Source of the DNA: Volvox africanus
Taxonomy: Eukaryota; Chlorophyta; Chlorophyceae; Chlamydomonadales; Volvocaceae
Reading direction: 5' to 3'
DNA length: 64,000 bases
NCBI GenBank assembly: GCA_030268105.1
Contig: BSDZ01000103.1
Location: 2,112,501 to 2,176,500 of the forward strand
Shown here: positions 34,741 to 46,510 of the stretch, piece by piece
Numbering within the stretch: the stretch's first letter is position 1
Layout: each line of letters starts with the position of its first letter
Made by a program: the position numbers and the translations under genes
The notes under the pieces: generated by a model
The model's input: the letters and a program-made list of their open reading frames with translations, nothing else
What the model was told of the DNA's origin: nothing
Databases searched by the model: none

Positions 34741-36032
34741 GTTCTTTATTTTGGCGGACGAACGCCGCTAACGAAATTAACCACAGGCTCCGCACAGTTC
34801 CGCCCTCCTCTGGTGTGACATCTTAGTACGACAGACAAGGTACCTTAGGCGATAGGTTCCCTTTTGCACAATGGCCAATTGTGCTGGATTCCATATCGAT
34901 GCGCGCACGGTACTGTCGTTATGTCGCGGCACCCAATGTCCATGTAGTGCTGTCTCCGAGAGACCTTGTTGCACTCATTGGGCCCTAACACACAGAGGGT
35001 CCTTCGTCAACTAAGGGTGATCCTGCCCACGATGGGATGCTTATCCTCATCAACGAGGATAACCTGAACACTTAGACGACTATGGGATCAACCCCATCAT
35101 GCTTATCACTTATTTGAGATAAGGTCGTCAGTAACACCTGTAATACATAGGTGTCCCAAAATTTCATTCAACAAAATCGATTTTGTTGCCATCCAAAAGA
35201 GTCAAACGTGGCGTACATCCGCATCATGCCTACGATCCATGCTAGTCAGCAGAAAAGGATCCATTAGAGGCACATAAATATTAATCATTGAGTATAATAA
35301 GTCAAAGTAGCGAAGAGTCCTCTCATATCACCATTGTCGGATTCAATCAAGATTTATCCGAGCCAGAACATAATTTAGCACTTCATGTCAACTAATATTT
35401 CTGTGTTAACGTGGATCAGGTGCTTTGACGATATCAACGGAAATCGTGTCAGGTGCCTCGTCCGTTGAAGGTAGTCCTACAGCTAATGGGGGTAAAAGCG
35501 GGCAGTTCCTTGTAAGGTGATTTGATGCGCACTGAAGGCAGACTCCCAATTGTCGTGTCGGCAGACTCCGTTTGCGTACATCCCCACTTGGAAAACCATC
35601 GATTTTGTGTTCTTGACCGTTTCGATTCTGATGCAGCTCCACGTGACTCGGCGGTATTTTGTAGCACGCCCGTCCTCTTCCGCGTACTCCAAGTTATCTG
35701 CGAATCCCTTGGAGTTAGTTCTTGGGTACCAGAAGTATGAGCGAGGTTAGTCGGAGGATTGCCACCACGGCGCATCGGAGCCGGAGGTAGTGGAATGCCA
35801 GTAGTCTCAGGTGCTGGATCAGTCTCATTAGAGATATCTTGCGTCGTGTCAACTGATAGCGGTGCTAAGGGTGTCGGACGTTCCTGTTCCGTTCCAAGGC
35901 AAGCTTCGACGCCACAAACGATCTGAACCCATTGCGTATACCATCTTGTCCCTTCTCGTGTCAGATCCGTAATACTCGCTCGGGCTAACTGCAGCGAGAG
36001 ACCGTGTTGGAACCAATAAATGTAGTCTCCCT
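34741..36032 (-). pseudogene. E6 degraded protease stretch and Gag 3' part
   Basis: 34741-35400 matches the degraded protease stretch of E3 and E4 with many shared changes and no DTGA motif. 35406-35800 holds the gag end with a shifted knuckle region (SNHLTRNCPLLPPL), and 35800-36032 capsid remnants (the reverse of YIYWFQHGLS). It joins 43356 across E7. Confidence 0.75.
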
Positions 36033-36856
36033 TGTTGTGCTACGGTTAGTTTCCTGCCGATGTGTAGGTCGATGTGATCCTACAAGGCGAAGTGCTATTG
36101 TGATGAACACATTGCATATGAATGAATCTGCATGATATAAATGTATTCGTGTACATTTATATATGCATTTGGCATGTTGTCATTACCCATCGCGACATCG
36201 CATCATGGCAAATCCGCCTAGCATGCATGAAAGCCCGAAGCATTGAAGTGCGCATTATGCTCGTGCTACGAAACAATAGGTAATATTATCTGATATAATA
36301 TTACTTCATTACAGCACACGTTGAGAGCGCCGCACTCATTGCGACACATGCCCTGCAACCGGATATCGTTATCCGGACCCTTGCATCATGCGAATGCCGG
36401 AAAGGCTTATACGTTGTTATGCGTAGACATCGCCTACACGCAGTAGGATTGTCACATCTAGGATCGGCCTCCTAATGTGAATCGTACGGCATTGCGATAC
36501 TGCGAGTATAACAGATGCAAGGACGGCTAAGCAAGACAAGACATTCGATACCAGAGAACACTCATGTGTTCTATATTACTATTGCTATACGCTATTCTAC
36601 TTAGCCCGAGCTAAGCCTGAACTTCGCTAATCACCGCCGCGTGATGATTGCTTGCTTCCGGCGCTGACGGCGATTTCGTCCATTGCATCGTTCCGATCTG
36701 TAAAACTGTAAGTTATATCTCTCTTCGTCTTGAAGTCTTCCGCTGTCTCTGTTTGCTCTCGCTTGCCTTGCTGTACTTGCAAGTGCTCGCGCATCGGTGT
36801 CGAAAGTCTCCAGACGTGCAGATACTTATGAGCAAACGCGAACGAGAGGTACAACA
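36033..36856 (+). repeat. E7 5' LTR
   Basis: 824 bases, TGTTGTGCTACGG to GGTACAACA. The primer site TGGTATCGAGACAGG follows three bases later. The leader 36857-37318 repeats the ATG-led exon-like stretch described for E2. Confidence 0.95.
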
Positions 36857-37318
36857 AATTGGTATCGAGACAGGTTCGTTGCCTAACTGTCTCTCTTTGT
36901 CTAATCGGAAGTAGGTTCTTTCTATGACGAGTTCCAGCGACAAACCACGAGGACCGCTAGATACTTTTGCCGAAGACCTAGGCCACGCCGTTTTGGACGC
37001 CGCCGCTTCCGGTTTGTAATTGTTTAATTGCTTTTGCTTAGATTGCTGCACTTGTTGTGTAAGTGTATGCTCTGAGTCGCAGGTAATCTCAGTGCACCGG
37101 CATTGCTTGCCGCGGCGACTGAGACCGGCTTTCGTCCGGACCATTTGGCGACTCTCATCGCCCAAACTACGGAGATCAGGACTCAGCTGGGCAAGTACTT
37201 GCTGAGTTTACTGAATCTTCTCAAGAGTACTGTAGGCTCACCGAATCGTTTTGTACTCTTGCCTTTGCGATAGAAGTCGGCTTCTATTACGCAAACCTAG
37301 GGTATCGTTTCGTGCTCC

Positions 37319-38554
37319 ATGTCCGTGGAACACGACGATACGCCGCACACTAGCCTAGCTAGCCAACCTGATTTTGTTGTGGCTGCTAGAGCACCGGATA
37401 GAGGTCTTGAGACTGTTGGCGCGCGAGCCACTCAAGAGCCCCTTTTCCTTCAGACTCCTACTCACTTAATTGTGCCGCATTCAGCAGTGAACACGAATAT
37501 GGACAACACTGCTGGACCAAGGGTTCTGCCATTACCTCAAGCTCGAGGGCATGATGACATCCCTGAGGTGATGAGATTGTCGATTCCCGTTCCTAGGCTC
37601 AATATTTCGCTGACCGACAAGACACCAGGGCATAGCATAGCCGATGCAACTCGTGCGTACGTGCGTGACGCTAAAAAGTATCTCTAGGCTGTTCATGGTG
37701 GCGATAATGACGGTATCAGGTGTCTCTTCGTTGGTAACACCCTCGAGGGCTCAGCGAAGGACTGGTATCGCAATTGGACCAACGCCCGGGGCAACTATAC
37801 TTTTGACGAGTTGGTCGCCGCTTTGCTCGCACGATTCGCTACTGAGGTTCAAGCACGCGATGTGGAAGCTCGTAAGGTTTTGGCAGCCGGTAGCTACCAC
37901 ATGCGTCGGGATGAAAATGTACCTGCGTACCAGTCACGCTTCGAAGCACTTGTGACTCCCATTGCTGACCTCACTGAATCCGAGCGTGTCTTTTGGTTTA
38001 GGCGAGGCCTGACGAAACTTTTGGCTAAATGGTGCGCTACTGACTTGGTTAAAGCGCAGATCAAGTCATATGATGCTTTGGTCGCTTTTGCTAAGGGCAC
38101 GGAGATACGACTCCTTGCCGGCAAGGAAGAAGTCAAGTCTGCCCCTCGTGCAAATGCCGTGCAAGTGCAGGATCCGCTTGGGGAAGCCGTAGCTCTTGAC
38201 CAGGACTTCGGAGCGACCCGCCCCACGCCTACTGCCGCGACGCGACGCAGCAACCGGCAACGCCAGGCGCGCGGGGGCGCTAGCTCGGGTGTCCGTGGGT
38301 CAGGAGGAGCAGGTCCGAGCTCGGACCCGGCTAAAAACAGGAAGCGTGGTGGTGCGCCGTCGACGGCAGCCGCACAGCGTTCCGACCCCAATGCGAAGCG
38401 GACTCGCACGGACGACACGTATATGCCAAAATGCAATTGCAATCGTTCCGAATTCGAGCGTCGGAAATTGGCCAACGTTTGTCTACGGTGTGCGGAGAGC
38501 CATTCCACGAAGGATTGCCCGCTAATGCCGCCGTTTGTACCTCAGCCGAAATAG
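37319..38554 (+). pseudogene. E7 Gag with one stop
   Basis: Same 412-codon frame as E2 Gag, about 95 percent alike by eye. CAG has become TAG at 37685-37687, just before the capsid core. After it the frame stays open through the capsid (FDELVAALLARFATEVQ), the basic linker and the knuckle CLRCAESHSTKDC to the terminal UAG. The single lesion is a C to T transition. Confidence 0.92.
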
Positions 38555-38593
38555 GGGCTTGCCCGGGTTCCTGCGGAGGGGGCACCACCTGGG
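38552..38593 (+). promoter_or_regulatory. Putative gag-pol UAG readthrough signal (E7)
   Basis: UAG, a 7-base spacer, CCCGGG (38562-38567), a 20-base loop, CCTGGG (38588-38593). Pairing is kept through one G-U wobble. Confidence 0.55.
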
Positions 38594-41500
38594 ATTTCTG
38601 AACTAACGCGTGGTCGGTGGTCATCCTTGCGGCCAGCCGTTAAGGCATTGTTGCCTTGTGTACTTGGACACATTGAGCGAGTCATTGCGCGACGCATCAC
38701 GCTTGACGGACGCACGGGACTTCTCTGCTTCGACCCGTTGTGTAATTTGTTTACACCTCGCCGTCCCCTGTCGTCTATCGATCTGTCTAACCACGTGGTT
38801 TTGTTCATCCCCTCGTCTCTGCGTGAGATGTCGGAACAGTTGGCCATATACAGGAGGTGTAGGCGTCAATATCCAGGCACCGCCGCATGTGTTTTACTCC
38901 CCGCTTTCTGTCGGCGCAAGGCAGAGGCATCGTTAAGGGGTATGCGGCATGTCCACCGGTTCGAGCCAGGCACCGTTTTGTTTAATGGTGTGGATCGGGA
39001 GGGTACGCTGGCTCCGTGGCCAAGCACATCCTACTCGGTTGACGTTTGGTACGAAGCTCCTGACGGGGGTGCCGTAGGTTACAGACCCGCCCTAAGTGCA
39101 CTGACGTTGTCTGCTGGGCAGTCGCTCGTAGATAACCGTGTCCCTGTGGTTCAGATCGGTTTGAATGGCCGTACTCTGAAGGCACTTGTTGACACCGGTG
39201 CCAGCGACGACTTCATCTCTGTCGCAGAGGTGAATGCGCTGGGGTTGTCCCCAGAGTCGTCTGATTGTCCACAGGTTACCCTTGCTGACGGGGGTAAGCA
39301 TCCCATCGTGGGCAGGATTACCCTTAGCCTATCGATAGGCCCTTTGCGTGTTGTGACCCGGCCGTACGTGCTGCAGGGCTTAGCAGAGACTGCACCGTAC
39401 ATAATGGGGTCGTCGACATTACGGCAGTACCGCGCGCGCATCGACATGGAGACCGCAACCCTGCATATGTGCAAGGGTACTCTGTCGATTAAGGTACCTT
39501 TCCTGTCGTTCAAACATGTCACACCAAAGGAGGGCGAAACTGAGGCGGTGCCTATGGTTAATTTCGCTGTGACCACAATGGCTGCGCGAATCGAACCAGA
39601 GCTAGTCGGGCGTAAGGAGGCCGTCCGTTTGTTACGGAAGGGTGCCCACGGACTGCTTTTGAGGCCGTGGGTGAGCTGTTGTGCCACCACCGCGAAGATT
39701 TCTGTTGATCCTGAGGTTGAGGCCCTACTGTCGCAGTATGAGGACGTCTTTAAAGATATCCCTGGCCTACCACCTATGCGTTCTGTTGATCACACAATCC
39801 CTCTCGTGCCTGGAGCGCAGCCTACGGCCCGGCCAATGTACAGGTTGAGTCCATTGGAGCTGGACGAGGTAAAGCGCCAGGTGACGGATTTACTCGCGAA
39901 GGGTATGATACGCCCCAGCACATCCCCGTATTCTGCACCGATTTTGTTTGTCGGTAAGAAGGATGGGACCTTGCGCATGTGCATCGATTACCGGGGGTTA
40001 AATGCGAGTACGGTGAAAAATCGCTACCCTTTGCCACGCGTTGACGACCTGTTGGATAAGCTGAAGGGATCGGCTTATTTTTCCTCGATTGACTTGCAAC
40101 AGGGCTATAATCAGATTCGCATCGCTGCCTCTGATATTCCGAAAACCGCTTTTCGGACGCCCTTCGGTCATTTCGAGTATACGGTCCTATCGTTTGGTTT
40201 GACTAATGCCCCTGCGACGTTTCAGGCGGTTATGGACCGAATGTTTAGGCCGTTTATCGACAGGTTCGTTGTTTGCTACCTGGATGACATCTTGGTTTAT
40301 TCTAAGACGCGCGAGGAGCACTTGGAGCATCTTCGGCTCGTGCTCGACGTCATGAGGCGGGAGCAATTGTTTGCTAAACGCGCCAAATGCTTTTGGGCGC
40401 AGCCTCAGGTGGAATATTTGGGCCACATTGTGTCGGCCACCGGTGTGAAGATGGACCCGCGGAAGGTCGCTCGAGTCGTGGACGTCGCAATGCCAGCGGG
40501 CATTCGAAGAGCTCAAGCGAACCGTTGCCGAAGATGTCACCCTTGCATTCCCTGATTACTCGTTGCCATTTCGTGTTGAGGTAGTGTCTGATGCCTCAAT
40601 ATTTGGGAGCGGCGCTGTATTGTTACAGGAAGGGCGACCGATCGCCTTCACGAGTAAGAAGTTTTCTGGTGCGGAGATTCGCTACACCACCGGGGAACAG
40701 GAGCTTCTGGCCGTGCTGCATGCTTTAAAGGAATGGCGCTGTTACCTCGAGGGACGCCCGTTTACTTTAAAAACTGACCATAAGCCCCTAACGTTTTTGC
40801 AAAGTGTTCCGACGTTGAACCGCCGTCAGGCTAGGTGGATGGAATACCTAGCTAGGTTCGACTGCACCTGGGAGTATATTTCTGGTAAATTGAATATTGC
40901 CGATGCTCTCAGTTGACATCCGTCGCTACACACTGCAATTTTGGCAGCGCCCGTCGTGCGGCCGCGTAGCGAGGAGATACCGATCGCGACGGACCTCACG
41001 GAGCGGTTGAAGGTTGCCTACAACGCAGACGCCTGGTTCTCGGAGCCGGCTAATGTAGAAAACCTTCGCAAGCAGAATGGCCTTTGGCTACGGATGGAGG
41101 GTGCAGCTACACAAATCGTCGTTCCGAACGACGACGCGCTACACTACGACATCCTTGCGCGGTTCCACGAGGACCCGTTAGCAGGACACCCTGGTAGCAA
41201 GCGATTGATCGACTTGGTGCAACGTTCCTTTTGGTGGCCTCGTTTGGCTAAGGATGCGGCGAACTTCGTCCAGACATGCAGTCTGTGCCAGCACAATAAG
41301 GCTTTGTCCGGTAAGGGCCATGGGTTGTTGCAACCGTTGCCTGTCCCGGATGCGCCTTGGGAAAGTGTTTCCATGGACTTCGTAGTCGCGCTGCCCAAAA
41401 CTGAGGGGGGATATGATGCGGTGTTCGTAATGGTCGATCGCCTGACTAAGATGGTCCACCTAGCACCATGCACATCGTCCTGCACGGCTGAACAAACCGC

Positions 41501-42467
41501 ACGTTTGTTTTTCGACAATGTGGTTCGGTTACACGGGGTTCCCAAAAATGTGATCTCGGACCGCGGTGGGCAGTTCACGTCTAAGTTTTGGGAAGCGCTC
41601 TGCAAACTAGTTGGCATGCGCGTCAGCCTGAGCATGGCGTATCACCCGCAGACTGATGGTCAAACCGAACGCACAAATCGCACGTTGGGTGATATGTTGC
41701 GCAATTATGCTGGTCGCACACCACTTGTTTGGGATACGTATTTGACTGCGGCAGAATTCGCGCTTAACAACGCTGTGAACCGCTCAACAGGCAAAAGTCC
41801 GTTCTTTCTCAACTACGGATTTCATCCCGCGCTACCCGTGTGGCGTGAGTTGGAAGTGAACGTGCCTGCTGCTAAACTTTTTGCCAAGTCTTTTATGTCC
41901 CGAATCACAGACGCGAAGTCATGTTTGGACGTGGCGCAGCAACGAACGACGGAATATTACAACAAATCCAAGCAGGATGTGACGTTTTCGGAAGGGCAAC
42001 TCGTGTTGCTAAGCACCAAGAACTTGCGTTCCTTGGCCGACGGATCCCGAAAACTCTTACCTCGCTGGATTGGTCCGTATCCTGTCGTGCGCATGGTTGG
42101 GAATGTGGCTGTGGAGCTTGCATTGCCCGCTGATATGACCATTCACCCCACGTTTCACGTATCGCTTGTTCGTCCGTATCATGGTACGGAACCCATCCCT
42201 GAGCCTGCTAACGCCCCCGCAGCGATAGAACCAGTTCCCGAGACCTGGATCGCTGGTAAACAGAAGTTTTACGATGTGGAGCGGGTGTTAGATTATCGCG
42301 CGCGTCGTGTGGGCCGACACCGACATAAGCGGACAGTACACGAGTACTTGGTTAAGTGGACAGGGTATACCGACGAGCACAACTCATGGGAACCGGCACG
42401 CAACTTCTCACAGGACATGAAGCCCCTGCTCGAAGAAGCCCGCAAACGTGCCACGCAAGCCCAATGA
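38555..42467 (+). pseudogene. E7 Pol with a deletion and a stop
   Basis: In the gag frame. A pre-protease region, protease ([10 protein letters not shown] near 39188), RT (CYLDDILVY near 40275), RNase H, HHCC finger, integrase D,D,E core and chromodomain (EYLVKWTGYTDEHNSWEP near 42340-42395). About 149 bases are missing at 40471 compared with the parental sequence implied by E2. The joint falls in the shared TCGC, removes the LTNYFRKF connection and shifts the frame. CGA became TGA at 40914-40916. The rest, including integrase and chromodomain, is open to TGA at 42465. Confidence 0.93.
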
Positions 42468-42526
42468 CCCCTGCAGTCGATGCTGTATGATGCAGCGAGG
42501 ACGCTGCATACGGGAGGGGGGATAAT

Positions 42527-43350
42527 TGTTGTGCTACGGTTAGTTTCCCGCCGATGTGTAGGTCGATGTGATCCTACAAGGCGAAGTGCTATTGTGATGA
42601 ACACATTGCATATGAATGAATCTGCATGATATAAATGTATTCGTGTACATTTATATATGCATTTGGCATGTTGTCATTACCCATCGCGACATCGCATCAT
42701 GGCAAATCCGCCTAACATGCATGAAAGCCCGAAGCATTGAAGTGCGCATTATGCTCGTGCTACGAAACGATAGGTAATATTATCTGATATAATATTACTT
42801 CATTACAGCACACGTTGAGAGCGCCGCACTCGTTGCGACACATGCCCTGCAACCGGATATCGTTATCCGGACCCTTGCATCATGCGAATGCCGGAAAGGC
42901 TTATACGTTGTTATGCGTAGACATCGCCTATACGCAGTAGGATTGTCACATCTAGGATCGGCCTCCTAATGTGAATCGTACGGCATTGCGATACTGCGAG
43001 TATAACAGATGCGAGGACGGCTAAGCTAGACAAGACATTCAATACCGGAGAACACTCATGTGTTCTATATTACTGTTGCTATACGCTATTCTACTTAGCC
43101 CGAGCTAAGCCTGAACTTCGCTAATCACCGCCGCGTGATGATTGCTTGCTTCCGGCGCTGACGGCGATTTCGTCCATTGCATCGTTCCGATCTGTAAAAC
43201 TGTAAGTTATATCTCTCTTCGTCTTGAAGTCTTCCGCTGTCTCTGTTTGCTCTCGCTTGCCTTGCTGTACTTGCAAGTGCTCGCGCATCGGTGTCGAAAG
43301 TCTCCAGACGTGCAGATACTTATGAGCAAACGCGAACGAGAGGTACAACA
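42527..43350 (+). repeat. E7 3' LTR
   Basis: 824 bases, preceded by the polypurine tract CGGGAGGGGGGATAAT and followed by TCCCT and resumed E6 gag. Confidence 0.95.
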
Positions 43351-43355
43351 TCCCT

Positions 43356-44002
43356 CAGAGAAGCCAATCATGGGTGCTGTTACTGCTTCGAAACGCAACC
43401 GGTAGTCCTCCACAGACTCATTAGGTTGCATTTGATAAGCGCCTGCGTGTAACTCCCTGTACATGGCAGCCACTTGTGACTGATTTCCGGGAGCGAAATG
43501 AGTAAGGAGCGCGTTAATTAATTCTTCGAACGTAAAGTGCTCCTGTACAGTGGTCCAATGATCATACCATTCTTTCGCGACGCTGCTTAGTGTAGCTCCG
43601 ATGAAAAGACACTTCACTTCGTCGTGATCGCCACCCTTACCAACTTCAGATACTTTTTAGCATCACGGACATAGGAACGGGTGGCACTTGCGGTAGTCTT
43701 AGGTTCGACATCATGATGAATATGGAGTTGAGGCGTTGGGACTACGAAACCAGGAACCCCACCTTCATCCATAAGTTGCTGTAACGATACCATCGCCGGG
43801 TTCTGCTCCACCTCGGTGGCCTCATAGGATCTGACGCCCCAGGAGGATTCTGAGCTGGATAAGGGGAGTTCGACTGGGGAGCATCTGATTGGGGATTATA
43901 TAAGTTATCAACGTTCGGTGTGGTCTCCGGTTCTTCATAACGGACACTAATATTAGCCTGATCACTCTCCTCCATAGTTGGTGGATACTGATCACACGAC
44001 AT
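43356..44002 (-). pseudogene. E6 Gag, amino part
   Basis: From ATG 44002 (MSCDQYPPTMEESDQ...). The VSLQQLMDEGGVPGFVVPTPQ block and capsid (YVRDAKKYLKL, WYDHWTTVQEHFTFEELINALLTHF) are clear. Shifts near 43640 and 43810 break the frame, and the gene is then split by E7 at the TCCCT site. Bases 44003-44426 are the leader with the reverse primer site CTACCAAATT. Confidence 0.85.
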
Positions 44003-44426
44003 GTATTCCAATTAGTACCTTAAAAGGAAAAAGAGATAAAGGTAGGACTCTACCTTTGGAATTTTCGCTCGAGTACTGTCCGCGTTCGAGTAAACTCCGT
44101 CACGAGTAAAAATGTAGTCCACCAATACGTAGTCACCTTCAAATGAGTATATCCTTAATAGCTGGACCTGTCAAATGTCCAACTTATTGGGGGCGCGATT
44201 CCGAGTATGATGGCAAAGAAAATCCTTCCGTGGACTTAAGACCTTTCCGGATGGCGAAAATGCAATTAGTATTAACAGACGGGGGCTATACCAAAAGTTA
44301 TAGGAGAGGATAATACAGTACCGACTTGCCGACAAGTTATCCCGTGAAGCTCCTGGCCGCCGTTCGCTTGCGCAAGAATCTACTCTAATGAGACAGCCGT
44401 GAGTCGAACCGTCTCGCTACCAAATT

Positions 44427-45239
44427 TGTTGTATCCTTCCTTCTTCAATCATGCACTGAATCTGCACGTCTGGATGTTAGCTAGTGCACACCAAGCTTAC
44501 GAACAGCAAGGCGATTCAATGCGAGCAAAGTGACAGCGGAAGACTCAAAGATAAGGAAAGATTCAACTTACAATAGTCCTCGTTTACAAATCGGTAGATG
44601 GCCGTCAGACCCCGCGGGCAATGTTCATCACTCGGCTGCGGATGATATGCTAGAATAGCTCAGGCCGAATATATATGAGTATATCGTATGTATGCCAATT
44701 AGATAGAATTAAGTACACAAGTACTTAGTCCAAAGTAGCGCGAGCCGACTTCGGTCTCTAGGCGGCCGTCCTCGCACCTATCACGTCGCGATACCGATGC
44801 ACAGTACAGGTCTCACTGGATTCCGATCTCAAGTGTGAGTACCTTTGTAGCGCTGTTCTAAATATTGTGTCATCCGTGATATTATTGAATGCAACACATG
44901 CAATATGCAAAGGTCCGAATATCGATATTTGGTTGCCGACCCAACCATCGCGATCGTCGCCTTCTCTCATACGCATATGGTTTATGACGTAAATGAGGTA
45001 ATAATATTTAAAGTATTATTACGTAATATAATATGCCAATGGATAGATCGCACATTAATTATCAGCGTCGAGTCAAACATGTTGACCGACAGCGCGATGT
45101 CGTAGATGATAATGCAACATGCCTGATTAGCTAGATATACTCGAGTATATCATGCTAATATGATTGTATCATGCCTCATCATGCTCGAATGCATTGCAGC
45201 CTACTTCGGTGCCAACGGTGATCGAACCGGCGTACAACA
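44427..45239 (-). repeat. E6 5' LTR
   Basis: 813 bases, same length as the 3' LTR. Its outer flank CGTGC does not repeat the CGGAG at the other end. Confidence 0.95.
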
Positions 45240-45251
45240 CGTGCATGTAAG

Positions 45252-45446
45252 TATGTTTGTTTGTTTGTGTTTGTTTGTGTGTGTGTATGTGTGTTTGTTT
45301 GTGTTTGTTTGTGTTTGTTTGTGTTTGTTTGTGTTTGTTTGTGTGTTTGTTTGTGTTTGTTTGTGTTTGTTTGTGTGTTTGTTTGTGTTTGTTTGTGTTT
45401 GTTCGTGTTTGTTTGTGTTTGTTTGTGTTTGTTCGTGTTTGTTTGT
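45252..45446 (+). repeat. GTTT/GTGTTT microsatellite
   Basis: About 195 bases of TGTTTGTTTGTG-type units with small length variation. Open frames across it on both strands come from its composition and are not genes. Confidence 0.95.
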
Positions 45447-45529
45447 GTGGTTGGTTAGGAATCGCTGTGGTGTGCTCACCTCACACAGTAGTGTGCTTGG
45501 AATAGATTTAGGTGGTCCTTCTGTGAGTA

Positions 45530-45602
45530 GGCCGTTTAGCTCAGTGGATAGAGCGTGTCCTTCCTAAGGTCAAGGTCCAAGATTCGACCCCTTGAACGGT
45601 CG
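45530..45602 (+). tRNA. tRNA-Arg (CCT), imperfect
   Basis: A 73-base cloverleaf. Acceptor GGCCGTT/AACGGTC pairs fully with one G-U, and the D arm is normal. The anticodon loop TTCCTAA gives CCT. There is one T-T mismatch in the anticodon stem and an A-C mismatch at the top of the T stem, which also alters the first bases of the B box. It may be working or may be starting to decay. No intron. Confidence 0.7.
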
Positions 45603-46032
45603 TCGAGACTGTTTCATGTTGGATAATGAGTGTGTTGGTGTGTGCTGGAGAAAGCTCTAGGACCCATCTAGGTGAACCATTTTCAGGTTGGTAGCTAGGG
45701 TAGCTTGCTATAACTTAACTCATCCAGGTCGCAATCAATCGAATGGGCATCAGCTGGACAGCTCTGTTGTGACACATGCCACCAGGCATATGCATGCCCA
45801 AGAGTCAGAACAGTGGAGGATGAGGATGTGGATGGCTCTGGAGGGATATGTTGCCTCAGAGTTGTTGGAGAGCTTTTCTCGCAAGCTTTACTACTGAGGG
45901 CCCCCTTCTTTGAGTGCGGTGTCCACGTTGTGTGCAAGTGCATTGCGTGAGCAAGTGGCCGTGGCCGCTAAGAGGCACACACCCACACACACAGCAGAGG
46001 CACATCATACCCACGCTAGAATAGACGATACC
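45603..46032. other. Intergenic, no gene recognised
   Basis: Between the tRNA-Arg and tRNA-Met genes. Short frames on both strands overlap each other and show no family signature. A small CACACA-rich stretch lies near 45975. Confidence 0.5.
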
Positions 46033-46130
46033 TGTGGGTGGGGGATGTCGAACCCTCGACCTCAGGATAGCTCAATTCACAGCGGTTTGGAGCTATGAGA
46101 CCTACGCGCTAACCACTGCGCCACACCCAC
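46033..46130 (-). tRNA. Elongator tRNA-Met (CAT) with intron
   Basis: Minus strand, 98 bases. Acceptor GTGGGTG/CACCCAC pairs perfectly, D stem GCGC/GCGC, anticodon loop CTCATA, then an intron of about 25 bases placed after the anticodon as in other nuclear tRNA genes, then the T arm around TTCGACA. The T stem has one A-C mismatch. Introns in elongator tRNA-Met are known from plants and green algae. Confidence 0.85.
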
Positions 46131-46504
46131 CGTGCAGATAGGGCACTATCGCACAATCCCACTCTGCAAAACTACGTTGCTAGCACAATCAAGTCGGTCC
46201 GTGGGGCGTTCCGTTTGTGTCCTCCATCTCATCGTCACGCCTATCCATCTAGCTGGATATATAGCAAAGCAGAAGAGGTGTTTCATGTGTTGGTATCAAC
46301 TTCCCTGCTGCCACCACAAATGAACTACGGACAAGCATGTTGCATGGCCTGATATATTCTTTGAGCAAGTCCGTACTATACTACAGCGCTCACTGGTGTT
46401 AGGTGGGGTCAGTTACCAGCTTATACATGGTGAGGCAGGCTTTGCACCAGTTTTCACATGCACGCAGGATTTCTGTGCGTGGGTGGCATGGCTTTTCGTT
46501 GGTG
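46131..46504. other. Intergenic, no gene recognised
   Basis: 370 bases between the tRNA-Met gene and the hexamer array. No tRNA, repeat or convincing frame was found. Confidence 0.5.
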
Positions 46505-46510
46505 TATGTG

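Larger units (their letters stand above)
36033..43350 (+). mobile_element. E7: Ty3/gypsy family I element
   Basis: A 7,318-base plus-strand element with two 824-base LTRs and target duplication TCCCT (36028-36032, 43351-43355), inserted in the gag of E6. The LTRs differ at roughly ten sites by eye. Gag has one stop; pol has one deletion and one stop. Innermost layer of the nest, so younger than E6, E3 and E1. Confidence 0.95.
30848..45239 (-). mobile_element. E6: Ty3/gypsy family II element hosting E7
   Basis: Minus-strand element, about 7.07 kb without E7, with 813-base LTRs at both ends. Left flank CGGAG is the RNase H of E3, but the right flank is CGTGC and not E3 sequence. The target duplication is therefore missing, and so are the remaining parts of E3 and E1. 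E7 lies in its gag (TCCCT duplication). Confidence 0.9.

Noticed and set aside
45160..45567. Cys/Val/Phe-rich and Gln/Thr/Asn-rich frames on both strands
   Set aside because: Products of the GTTT microsatellite composition; the frames overlap each other and an LTR.
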